Shown: piece after piece, positions 1 to 5,255 of the stretch
Numbering within the stretch: the stretch's first letter is position 1
Layout of the letters: each line of letters begins with the position of its first letter
Origin: Verrucomicrobiia bacterium
GTDB lineage: Bacteria > Verrucomicrobiota > Verrucomicrobiia > Limisphaerales > UBA11358
Reading direction: 5' to 3'
Length of the DNA: 6,029 nucleotides
Assembly (NCBI GenBank): GCA_030044395.1
Contig: JASHVW010000276.1
Coordinates: 1-6,029 of the forward strand
Notes under the pieces: generated by a model
Told to the model about the DNA's origin: nothing
Database searches by the model: none
The model's input: only the letters and a program-made list of their open reading frames with translations
Program-made: the position numbers and the translations under genes

Positions 1-2
1 CG

Positions 3-146
3 ACGTATTTCACAACCGCGGACAACACCCATTCAAGCTTCGCGGGCGCTGAACTGAACGCGGAATCGGTCATCGAAGGAATTCGCGGGCTGAACAATTG
101 CCCCTTGAGAAATTATTTGATCAAACCAAAACCATCCGATCTCTGA
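3..146 (+). CDS. GDSL/SGNH esterase, rhamnogalacturonan acetylesterase-like (C-terminal fragment)
   Basis: Only the last 47 codons are present; the gene enters from the left edge and stops with TGA at 144-146. The fragment contains DNTH at residues 7-10 (bases 21-32). This matches block V (DxxH) of SGNH hydrolases, which supplies the catalytic Asp and His. It is followed by GAELNAESVIEGI, the helix typical of the C-terminus of carbohydrate esterase family 12 (rhamnogalacturonan acetylesterases), and then a short CPLRNYL-type tail. Such enzymes are usually secreted and remove acetyl groups from the pectin backbone. The catalytic Ser and any signal peptide lie outside the window. The gene converges on gatB with a gap of about 93 bp. 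The SGNH assignment is fairly safe. The rhamnogalacturonan substrate is inferred from resemblance, and another deacetylating SGNH esterase is possible. Confidence 0.8.
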   Translation, partial: TYFTTADNTHSSFAGAELNAESVIEGIRGLNNCPLRNYLIKPKPSDL

Positions 147-239
147 TTAAAACTGTACGGCCTGTCATTTTCGCGTCATATGAAAATTTTCCAAAGGGCC
201 AGTTGCCGCTGTTGAAGGAGTGGCACATTCCCTTCCGCG
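147..239. other. Convergent intergenic spacer with a weak AT-rich hairpin
   Basis: This spacer lies between the stop codons of the esterase (+) and gatB (-). It holds a perfect 6-bp inverted repeat, ATTTTC at 167-172 and GAAAAT at 182-187, with a 9-base loop and a few T residues after it. The stem is AT-rich, so it would be at best a weak terminator for the convergent pair. No other gene or RNA is recognisable here. Confidence 0.25.
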
Positions 240-1712
240 TCAACTTTTCAATTTCCGCTCCAGAATTTCGCCAACCAGATTCGGGTTGGCCTTGCCTTTG
301 CTCAATTTCATCACCTGGCCCTTGAGGAAATTCAGCGCGGCAACCTTGCCGGATTTGTAATCGGCGACGGAATTCGCGTTGGCGGCAATGGCGTCGTCGC
401 AGAATTTCTCGATCGCGGCGGTATCACTGACCTGGGCGAGTCCTTTTTCCTGGACTATCGCGGCAGGCAATTTGCCGGTGTCGAACATTTCCGCAAAGAC
501 CTGCTGGGCGGCGGAACTGCTAATGGTTTTGGAGTCCACCAAATTGACCAGTTCCAGGATGGCTTCAGGCTTGAATTTCAAGTGGTCAAAGACATTGGCG
601 GCGGCTGGAACGGAAACGTCCGTCCGAGACGGCTCACACCGGCTGCTACTTTCAGACATTTTGGCGCGGAGATTGTTGATGACCCAATTGGCGACGGCTT
701 TCGGATTTTTCGATTTCTTGGCGATGGGTTCAAAGTAATTTCCGAGCGGAACGTCGTTCACAAACGTCTCCGCGTCGGCGCCGGGCAGTTGATACTCGCG
801 GATGAAGCGATGCTTTCGGGCCAGCGGCAACTCAACCACGCGCGATGAAACTTCGTCGAGCCATTTTTTGGACGGCTCGAACGGCATCAAATCCGGTTCG
901 GAAAAATAGCGGTAATCATGCGCGTGCTCCTTGGTGCGCATCTCTTCAGTCACACCCGCGACATCATCCCAACGGCGGGTTGACTGGACCAATTTTCCCC
1001 CGCTTTTGACCACAGCAATCTGACGCGGAATTTCATATTCCAACGCGCGGCGCACACCGGAAAAGCTGTTCATGTTCTTGATTTCAATCTTCGCGCCAAG
1101 CTCCGTGGAGCCAACCGGACGGACGGAGATGTTCACGTCGCACCGCACCATGCCTTTTTCCATGTCGCAATCGCTGACGCCGCCGTAAATCAACACGTCC
1201 TTGAGGGCATTGAGATATTCATAGGCCTGGTCGGCGCCCGTCAAATCGGGTTCAGAGACGATTTCCAGCAAGGGAACCCCGGCGCGGTTGAAATCCACGC
1301 CGCTGTTGCGCTCAAAATGGAAATTTTTCCCGACGTCCTCTTCGAGATGGGCGCGGGTGATGCGCACGCGGGAGATGCCGCCGTTGAATTCAAAATCGAG
1401 ATAGCCGTTTTTGGTGGACGGCTGGTCGTATTGGGTGATCTGGTAGTTTTTGGCGACATCGGGATAAAAATAATTTTTGCGGTCAAATTTCGCGCGCCGC
1501 GGAATTTCGCAATTCAGCAGGAGGCCGGTCAAGACCGTGAGACGCAGCGCCTCGTCATTGGCCACGGGCAAAACGCCGGGCATGCCGAGGCAAACGGGGC
1601 AGACGTTGGTGTTCGGTTCCGCGCCGAAGGTATTGGCGCAGCCGCACCACATTTTTGATCTGGTTTTGAGCTGGACGTGCGTTTCCAATCCGATGACGGC
1701 TTCGTATTCCAT
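240..1712 (-). CDS. gatB: Aspartyl/glutamyl-tRNA(Asn/Gln) amidotransferase subunit B
   Basis: This is the tRNA-binding and kinase subunit of GatCAB. That complex phosphorylates and then transamidates misacylated Glu-tRNA(Gln) and/or Asp-tRNA(Asn) in the cytoplasm, using ammonia channelled from GatA. The protein has 490 residues. It opens with YEAVIGLETHVQL, and the zinc-site cysteines are at 23, 25, 38 and 41 (WCGC and CPVC). The GatB signature FNRAGVPLLEI is at about 141-151, followed by DVNISVRP, GAKIEIKN and HDYRYFSEPDL. The C-terminal GatB/YqeY tail domain ends in GKANPNLVGEIL plus a short basic tail. The frame extends 13 codons further upstream, but the family N-terminus begins at the ATG at 1712, and the extra codons lie in an intergenic repeat. 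No clear ribosome binding site precedes it. Bacterial GatB is usually near 475 residues; the excess maps to an unusual stretch at about 353-372. gatA and gatC are not adjacent. Confidence 0.97.
   Translation of the reverse strand: MEYEAVIGLETHVQLKTRSKMWCGCANTFGAEPNTNVCPVCLGMPGVLPVANDEALRLTVLTGLLLNCEIPRRAKFDRKNYFYPDVAKNYQITQYDQPSTKNGYLDFEFNGGISRVRITRAHLEEDVGKNFHFERNSGVDFNRAGVPLLEIVSEPDLTGADQAYEYLNALKDVLIYGGVSDCDMEKGMVRCDVNISVRPVGSTELGAKIEIKNMNSFSGVRRALEYEIPRQIAVVKSGGKLVQSTRRWDDVAGVTEEMRTKEHAHDYRYFSEPDLMPFEPSKKWLDEVSSRVVELPLARKHRFIREYQLPGADAETFVNDVPLGNYFEPIAKKSKNPKAVANWVINNLRAKMSESSSRCEPSRTDVSVPAAANVFDHLKFKPEAILELVNLVDSKTISSSAAQQVFAEMFDTGKLPAAIVQEKGLAQVSDTAAIEKFCDDAIAANANSVADYKSGKVAALNFLKGQVMKLSKGKANPNLVGEILERKLKS
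597..656 (-). other. Probable in-frame insertion within gatB (about 20 codons)
   Basis: These bases encode GatB residues about 353-372 (SESSSRCEPSRTDVSVPAAA). They lie between the conserved ANWVINNLRA segment and the tail domain beginning near LKFKPEAILELV. Compared with my recollection of typical GatB proteins, the linker here is about 16 residues longer, which fits the 490 versus roughly 475 total. The DNA contains a perfect short hairpin on the + strand: CCGTC at 620-624, loop CGA, GACGG at 628-632. Composition is Ser/Arg rich and unlike its flanks. It may be a small palindromic repeat that landed in frame in a linker between domains. The exact edges are uncertain. Confidence 0.5.
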
Positions 1713-1728
1713 TTCAAAAAAGTTTAAC

Positions 1729-1758
1729 CACGGATGGACACAGATGCACACGGATTTT
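1729..1758. repeat. 10-bp periodic repeat next to the gatB start
   Basis: Three successive units with a 10-base period are visible: CACGGATGGA (1729-1738), CACAGATGCA (1739-1748) and CACGGAT (1749-1755), followed by a T run. The repeat begins 17 bases from the gatB start codon, so it lies in the gatB leader or promoter region. Read in the other direction it would encode a CVHPWL-like peptide. I recall near-identical tracts dispersed between genes in Verrucomicrobiota, Planctomycetota and related genomes; that is memory, not a search result. It is not part of the gatB protein. Confidence 0.6.
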
Positions 1759-1861
1759 TACTCAAAGGCGGCGGAAGCGAGAAGAACCCCGCCTCACGCT
1801 GGCTACATGAATTTGAGATTTTCCCTCGACCCTCGCCATGAATGGTCCATACCGCCGCGAG

Positions 1862-2005
1862 GTCTTGGAGTGCGGCGGCAAGCACAGCGCAACGCCGCTT
1901 TGGGGAAGTCGCGGGTGCGTTGGCGGGCCTTTTGAAGTTTGCCAGCGGCGAACCAGTCGAAAGCGGTGTCAGCCCTGTTCCCCACCAGCCACCGCACTCC
2001 ACGAC
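1862..2005. repeat. Imperfect palindromic element (REP/MITE-like), about 144 bp
   Basis: The ends are inverted copies: 1862-1879 and the reverse complement of 1988-2005 agree at 16 of 18 bases (core TGGAGTGCGG). An inner pair, 1892-1901 against 1960-1969, agrees at 9 of 10 (ACCGCTTT-like). A central hairpin pairs 1919-1927 with 1938-1946, allowing G-U wobble on the + strand. It continues as CTT/AAG around a 3-base loop at 1932-1934. The whole element could therefore fold into a long broken hairpin or cruciform. It has no transposase and no credible coding frame, although both strands are open for short stretches. It lies between the divergent gatB and marC genes. I associate such ECGG...TPL-encoding repeats with Verrucomicrobiota genomes, but the copy number is unknown. 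Confidence 0.65.
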
Positions 2006-2090
2006 GCTGGCGCGACTGTGAGTGCACCTTTGAAGTCGTCATGCGCAGCAACAGATGTTTGACTTTTTGGATCATCCGTACCTAACTGCG

Positions 2091-2094
2091 GGAG
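2091..2094 (+). promoter_or_regulatory. Ribosome binding site of marC (GGAG)
   Basis: GGAG at 2091-2094 ends only one base before the GTG at 2096 but 7 bases before the TTG at 2102. The usual spacing of 5-9 bases therefore favours TTG 2102 as the true start, making the protein two residues shorter. This is the only clear Shine-Dalgarno site in the window. Confidence 0.55.
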
Positions 2095-2095
2095 C

Positions 2096-2731
2096 GTGAC
2101 ATTGTCCGAATACATCCTGCTGGCGATGAGCTCGCTGTTTGTGATTGTGGATCCGCTGGCGACGGCGCCCGCTTTCCTGGCGATGACGCCCAATGACACA
2201 CGGGAACAACGATTGCACACGGCATGGCTGGCGTGTTCCACCGTGGCGGTGGTGTTACTGGGGTTCGCGCTGGCAGGGACGTTCATTTTCCGTATTCTGG
2301 GGATCACGTTGCCGGCATTTGAAATCGCCGCAAGCATCGTTCTGCTTGTCATTGCGCTCGACATGTTGAGAGTGCAACGCTCGCGGGTGCAGGAAACCCA
2401 TGAAGAAAAGCAAGCCGGGGTGGAAAAGACCGACATCGCCATCACGCCGCTGGCGATTCCCATGCTTGCGGGGCCGGGCGCAATTTCCACCACGATACTG
2501 CTTCAAAACGAGGCCAAAACCATTCCGGAACACATCGCGCTGTATGGCTGCATCGTGGCGGTGTCGTTGGCGAGTTATTTGATTTTCCGTGTGGCGATTC
2601 GCAGCGCCCGCTGGCTGAATCCCATTGCCATGAGCATCGCGATTCGCGTGATGGGTCTGCTGTTGGCGGCGGTGGCGGTGCAATTCATGCTCAATGGCGT
2701 CAAGGAATTCGCGGCGGAATTGGGGAAATGA
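2096..2731 (+). CDS. MarC family integral membrane protein
   Basis: This is a 211-residue hydrophobic protein (209 if it starts at TTG 2102, which the ribosome binding site favours), the usual length for the MarC/UPF0056 family. About six membrane segments are visible, at residues 5-30, 42-64, 68-90, 114-136, 147-168 and 178-201. Two family motifs are present: VDPLATAP near residue 18 in the first helix, and ITPLAIPMLAGPGAIST at 116-132, the re-entrant-like conserved stretch. A charged cytoplasmic loop (RVQRSRVQETHEEKQ) lies in the middle. The biochemical role of the family is unsettled: MarC was named from the E. coli mar locus, but a part in antibiotic resistance has not held up. The family is proposed to be a transporter-like membrane protein. 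The gene diverges from gatB and converges on gcvH 18 bp downstream, so it is probably monocistronic. Confidence 0.92.
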   Translation: MTLSEYILLAMSSLFVIVDPLATAPAFLAMTPNDTREQRLHTAWLACSTVAVVLLGFALAGTFIFRILGITLPAFEIAASIVLLVIALDMLRVQRSRVQETHEEKQAGVEKTDIAITPLAIPMLAGPGAISTTILLQNEAKTIPEHIALYGCIVAVSLASYLIFRVAIRSARWLNPIAMSIAIRVMGLLLAAVAVQFMLNGVKEFAAELGK

Positions 2732-2741
2732 AGAAATGACA

Positions 2742-2755
2742 GGATACGCTTATCC
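2742..2755. terminator. Small hairpin between convergent marC and gcvH
   Basis: GGATA (2742-2746) and TATCC (2751-2755) form a perfect 5-bp stem around a CGCT loop, overlapping the gcvH stop codon at 2750-2752. It sits in the 18-bp gap between two convergent genes, where a shared terminator would be expected. The stem is short and neither side is followed by a good T run, so an intrinsic terminator is only a weak possibility. Confidence 0.25.
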
Positions 2756-3133
2756 GCCAATCTGCTTTTCGTAATTTTCAGACGAGAGCAGCGCGTTGAG
2801 TTCGGCGGGGTTGCTTAATTTAATTTTGAAGAACCATCCACCGGCGTGAGGCTCCCGGTTCACCAGGGCCGGGTCGTCCACGACGGATTTGTTCGTTTCA
2901 ATAATATCGCCGCCAACGGGGGAATAAATATCGCTGGTGGTTTTGACGGATTCCACCACGGCACAGGCCTCGCCCGCCTTTAGCCGGCGGCCGACGTCGG
3001 GCAGTTCAACGAAGACGATGTCGGTCAACTCATGCTGGGCGTGATCGGTGATGCCGACCGTGGCAATGTCGCCGCTGACGCGGACCCATTCATGGGATTT
3101 GGTGTATTTCAGATCAGACGGAATGTTGCTCAT
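2750..3133 (-). CDS. gcvH: Glycine cleavage system H protein
   Basis: This 127-residue lipoyl carrier is the usual length for GcvH. It shuttles the aminomethyl group from the P-protein to the T-protein, and electrons to the L-protein, on a lipoyl-lysine arm. The N-terminus KYTKSHEWVRV and the segment VGITDHAQHELTDIVFVELP are classic. The lipoylation site is in VESVKTTSDIYSP, with the modified lysine at residue 64, followed by PVGGDIIETN and the helix around ALVNREPHAGGWFFKI. The start ATG at 3131-3133 gives the normal family N-terminus; no Shine-Dalgarno sequence is obvious. It lies 136 bp downstream of gcvT on the same strand and is likely the last gene of that transcription unit, possibly with its own promoter. 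A lipoyl ligase or synthase must act on it but none is in the window. Confidence 0.97.
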   Translation of the reverse strand: MSNIPSDLKYTKSHEWVRVSGDIATVGITDHAQHELTDIVFVELPDVGRRLKAGEACAVVESVKTTSDIYSPVGGDIIETNKSVVDDPALVNREPHAGGWFFKIKLSNPAELNALLSSENYEKQIGG

Positions 3134-3179
3134 AAATTTTCAACGGCAGGTTACGCGGATCGGGCGGATTCTCAATTTA

Positions 3180-3209
3180 ATTTTGTTTCCAGGCAAAGCA
3201 CGGGGTCAA
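3180..3209 (-). promoter_or_regulatory. Possible gcvH promoter in the gcvT-gcvH gap
   Basis: On the - strand TTGACC (3204-3209) resembles a -35 box (5 of 6 to consensus). CAAAAT (3180-3185), 18 bases downstream, resembles a -10 box (4 of 6). Transcription would begin near 3173, giving a leader of about 40 bases before gcvH. The match is modest and could be chance; the unusually long 136-bp gap makes a separate promoter plausible. Confidence 0.25.
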
Positions 3210-3233
3210 TGAGAGCAAATCCAAAATCGGAAA

Positions 3234-3255
3234 GGATTCGACCATGCGGTCATCC
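3234..3255 (-). other. Bulged hairpin just downstream of gcvT
   Basis: On the - strand GGATGACC pairs with GGTC-GA-ATCC: two 4-bp stem halves (GGAT/ATCC and GACC/GGTC), a 2-base bulge and a 4-base GCAT loop. It starts 15 bases after the gcvT stop and is followed by TTTCC and then ATTTT, not a continuous T run. It could attenuate transcription, stabilise the 3' end of gcvT mRNA, or be chance. Confidence 0.3.
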
Positions 3256-3269
3256 CCTGCCCCACCGGA

Positions 3270-4394
3270 TCATTTTTTATAAATCGGTTTGGGGACGATC
3301 GCCGCCGCGAAACGTTTCCCGCGGATTTCGACTTCGAGCTTTGTCCCAGGCCCGGCCGATTCGGGCGGCAGATAGCCCAAGCCGATGCCAATGCCCAACG
3401 AGGGGCTTTGCGTGCCGCTGGTGACGATGCCCGCGCCAACGTCATTCACCCAGATCGGATAATGCGGGCGCGGCGGCGCGGATTTATCCGTCATCTTGAA
3501 GGCAACCAATTTTTTGCGGACGCCATTGGCTTTTTGCTTCGCCAAAGTTTCGCCGCCAACGAATTCGCCTTTGCCATCCGAAACAAAAAACCCCAGACCA
3601 GCTTCAATTGGCGTGGTTTGCTCGTCCAATTCATGGCCGTAGAGCGGGTAGCAAACCTCGGTGCGCAACGTGTCGCGGGCGCCCAAGCCGCAGGGTTTGA
3701 TTCCATACGGCGCGCCAACCGCAAGCACTTTGTACCATGCCAACTCGATGGCTTTGTCGCCGCCGACAATTTCGAATCCGTCTTCGCCAGTGTAGCCGGT
3801 GCGGGAAACCAGGACGCCGCCGTGGTCGAAATGAAATTCGCCGATCTGGTTTTTTTTCAAATCGGTGACACGATTGACGCGAAGGGCGGCCAGGGATGCG
3901 CCGGGGATACAATCCGCGATGAAATCCTTGACGCGGGGGCCTTGCACTGCCACGGCGGAATAATTATGGGAGGCGTCGGAAAGAATCATTTCGCCGCGCC
4001 GCGGAAACTTTTCCGCCCGGGCCTTCAACCACGCGACGTCGGCCTGGGTGCGGGAGGCGTTGACGATAAGGAGATAAACTTCGGCGGAAAGTTTGTAAAC
4101 GTACAGATCGTCAATGGCGCCGCCATGTTGATTGCACAGCAACGTGTACTGGCCGAGGCCGGGGGAGAGCTTCCGGACGTCATTCGTCAGGACGCCATTG
4201 AGGAATTCCTCCGCTGCGGCGCCGCAGACGGTGACTTCGCCCATGTGCGAGATGTCAAAAATCCCGGCGGCATTGCGGACGGCGAGGTGTTCATCCACGA
4301 TGCTGGTGTATTGGACGGGCATTTCCCAGCCGCCGAAATCAATCAGCCGGGCGCCGAGTTTTTGGTGGGCCGAAAAGAGTGCTGTCCGCTTCAT
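3270..4394 (-). CDS. gcvT: Glycine cleavage system T protein (aminomethyltransferase)
   Basis: GcvT takes the aminomethyl group from lipoylated GcvH. It releases ammonia and passes the carbon to tetrahydrofolate to give 5,10-methylene-THF. The 374 residues match the family's usual size (about 360-375). Visible landmarks are RLIDFGGWEMPVQY (16-29), GIFDISHMGE (44-53), GGAIDDLYVYKL (91-102) with the conserved Asp pair, AVQGP (149-153), TGYTGEDGFEI (199-209), GIKPCGLGARDTLRTE (231-246) and SGTQSPSLGIGIGLGY (326-341). The latter lies in the C-terminal GCV_T barrel domain. Together these distinguish a true GcvT from the related YgfZ and from dimethylglycine-dehydrogenase-type paralogues. The ATG at 4392-4394 starts the standard MKRTALF-type N-terminus; no Shine-Dalgarno sequence is apparent. 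It lies 61 bp after the oxidoreductase gene and 136 bp before gcvH, all on the same strand. gcvP is not linked here. Confidence 0.97.
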   Translation of the reverse strand: MKRTALFSAHQKLGARLIDFGGWEMPVQYTSIVDEHLAVRNAAGIFDISHMGEVTVCGAAAEEFLNGVLTNDVRKLSPGLGQYTLLCNQHGGAIDDLYVYKLSAEVYLLIVNASRTQADVAWLKARAEKFPRRGEMILSDASHNYSAVAVQGPRVKDFIADCIPGASLAALRVNRVTDLKKNQIGEFHFDHGGVLVSRTGYTGEDGFEIVGGDKAIELAWYKVLAVGAPYGIKPCGLGARDTLRTEVCYPLYGHELDEQTTPIEAGLGFFVSDGKGEFVGGETLAKQKANGVRKKLVAFKMTDKSAPPRPHYPIWVNDVGAGIVTSGTQSPSLGIGIGLGYLPPESAGPGTKLEVEIRGKRFAAAIVPKPIYKK

Positions 4395-4455
4395 AAAGAG
4401 CAGGATGAAGAAACCAAAGCCGGTTGTCCGCCTAAAAATTCTTCAATACCGATGC

Positions 4456-5169
4456 TCAGCCCCACTTTTCGGTCTTCATCTGCTCCTTGGTGACACCCAG
4501 TTCAAAAACCAGGACTTCGGCAAACTCGACAAGAGGGTTCGGTCCGCAGGCATAAAAAACGGTATTCGGCAGGTCCCGGGCGATTTCCTTAATCCAGTCG
4601 GGCGTAACCCGGCCGCACCGGCCGGTCCAGTTATGCTCCGGCAAGGAGCGGGTGCAGGTGACGAGGAATTTGAAATTCGGGTTTTCCTTCTCGAGTTGCT
4701 GGAATTCGGAGTTGAAAATGATGTCCTTTGGGGTCCGCACACTGTAAAGAATCGTAATTTTGGTTTCCAGCTTGCGGCGGGTGGCTTCGCGCACGTATCC
4801 GCGAAAGGGAGTGACGCCCGAGCCGCCGGCGATGCATACGAGGTGCTTGTTTGGCTCGTAAACGGGAAGAAATTTTCCGACCGGGGGAATCACGAAGAAT
4901 TTGTCGCCGACCTTGGCCCAATCCACGATCCGGGTGCCCATTTTACCGTCGCGTTTGATGGTGATTTCATAAAAACCGCGGTCAAGGGCACAAGAGGAGA
5001 GAGAATAGGCACGCTTGTAGCCCGGCGTGTCGGGCCAATAAATTGTGATGAACTGCCCGGTCTTGAAGTCGGGGTTATGCCCGTCGGGCCATTTGAGGCG
5101 GATGGTTTTGGTGTCCGGCAACTCCATGGTCGCCATTTCAACTGGCATTTCTAAGATTTCTCTGGCCAT
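4456..5169 (-). CDS. FAD-dependent NAD(P)H oxidoreductase, ferredoxin-reductase type
   Basis: This 237-residue soluble protein has the two domains of the ferredoxin-NADP+ reductase superfamily. The FAD-binding barrel at about 1-103 carries the flavin motif RAYSLSS (53-59) and GDKFFVIPPVGKF (88-100). The NAD(P)-binding Rossmann domain follows from about 108, with GGSGVTPF (115-122), LYSVRTPKDIIF (141-152), TCTR (171-174) and YACGPNPLVEFAE (206-218). It ends in TEKWG, where relatives often have E-x-F-G; the Trp may stack on the flavin. There is no fused 2Fe-2S ferredoxin domain, so a separate acceptor such as a ferredoxin, an oxygenase or a flavodoxin is expected. NADH versus NADPH preference cannot be read safely. 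The ATG at 5167-5169 gives the longest reading; Met8 or Met12 are possible alternatives, as no ribosome binding site decides. It lies 61 bp upstream of gcvT in the same direction, suggesting co-transcription, though no functional link to glycine cleavage is established. Confidence 0.88.
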   Translation of the reverse strand: MAREILEMPVEMATMELPDTKTIRLKWPDGHNPDFKTGQFITIYWPDTPGYKRAYSLSSCALDRGFYEITIKRDGKMGTRIVDWAKVGDKFFVIPPVGKFLPVYEPNKHLVCIAGGSGVTPFRGYVREATRRKLETKITILYSVRTPKDIIFNSEFQQLEKENPNFKFLVTCTRSLPEHNWTGRCGRVTPDWIKEIARDLPNTVFYACGPNPLVEFAEVLVFELGVTKEQMKTEKWG

Positions 5170-5198
5170 AAGTATTTATAACGGATGTATAAGTTATG
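5167..5198. promoter_or_regulatory. AT-rich dyad overlapping the oxidoreductase start
   Basis: Two nested inverted repeats are seen: TTATA (5176-5180) with TATAA (5188-5192), and outer CATAA (5167-5171) with TTATG (5194-5198), which includes the start codon. On the gene's strand TATAAA also lies 5 bases before the ATG, so a -10-like box with an almost leaderless transcript is conceivable. No good -35 box is present at the expected distance. It could be an operator, a promoter element or simple AT richness. Confidence 0.3.
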
Positions 5199-5255
5199 TA
5201 ATTTTCAGACAACGACAAGGATTTGTCACAAGATTGAATGCCAAAAACACAACAT

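Larger units (their letters stand above)
1713..2095. other. 383-bp gene-free interval between divergent gatB and marC
   Basis: This interval must contain the promoters of both flanking genes, but I find no convincing -35/-10 pair for either. Its recognisable content is the 10-bp-periodic repeat at 1729-1758 and the palindrome at 1862-2005. Between them, 1759-1861 shows no recognisable gene, and 2006-2088 shows only unique-looking sequence leading to the marC ribosome binding site. Short open frames on both strands here have no family resemblance and reflect the repeats. Confidence 0.6.

Noticed and set aside
1713..1751. Thirteen extra in-frame codons upstream of the gatB start
   Set aside because: They translate the 10-bp-periodic intergenic repeat. 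The conserved GatB N-terminus begins at the ATG at 1712.
1724..2075. Several 74-92-codon open frames on both strands in the gatB-marC interval
   Set aside because: They cover the palindromic repeat and resemble no protein family. Overlapping open frames on both strands are expected from a GC-rich palindrome.
2059..2088. Promoter for marC beginning with TTGACT at 2059-2064
   Set aside because: The -35 resemblance is good, but no acceptable -10 box lies 16-18 bases downstream (best match about 2 of 6).
2816..3185. The 12-mer AATTTAATTTTG occurs at 2816-2827 and 3174-3185
   Set aside because: It is low-complexity AT-rich sequence. One copy is inside gcvH coding sequence and the other upstream of it, with no flanking similarity.
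3408..4493. A 361-codon open frame on the + strand, opposite gcvT
   Set aside because: It is the antisense shadow of gcvT, produced by codon bias. Its translation has no family motifs and gcvT is unmistakable on the other strand.
4132..5154. A 340-codon open frame on the + strand, opposite the oxidoreductase and the start of gcvT
   Set aside because: It is antisense to two well-supported genes, is low in recognisable structure, and spans their intergenic gap.
5214..5227. Hairpin GACAA-GGAT-TTGTC as a terminator for the beta-helix gene
   Set aside because: The 5-bp stem is AT-rich and not followed by a T run on the - strand, so it is too weak to call.
5170..5255. Glycine riboswitch ahead of the putative operon
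   Set aside because: The 86-bp spacer is short and AT-rich and lacks the tandem-aptamer core. The 61-bp spacer before gcvT is too short for one as well.
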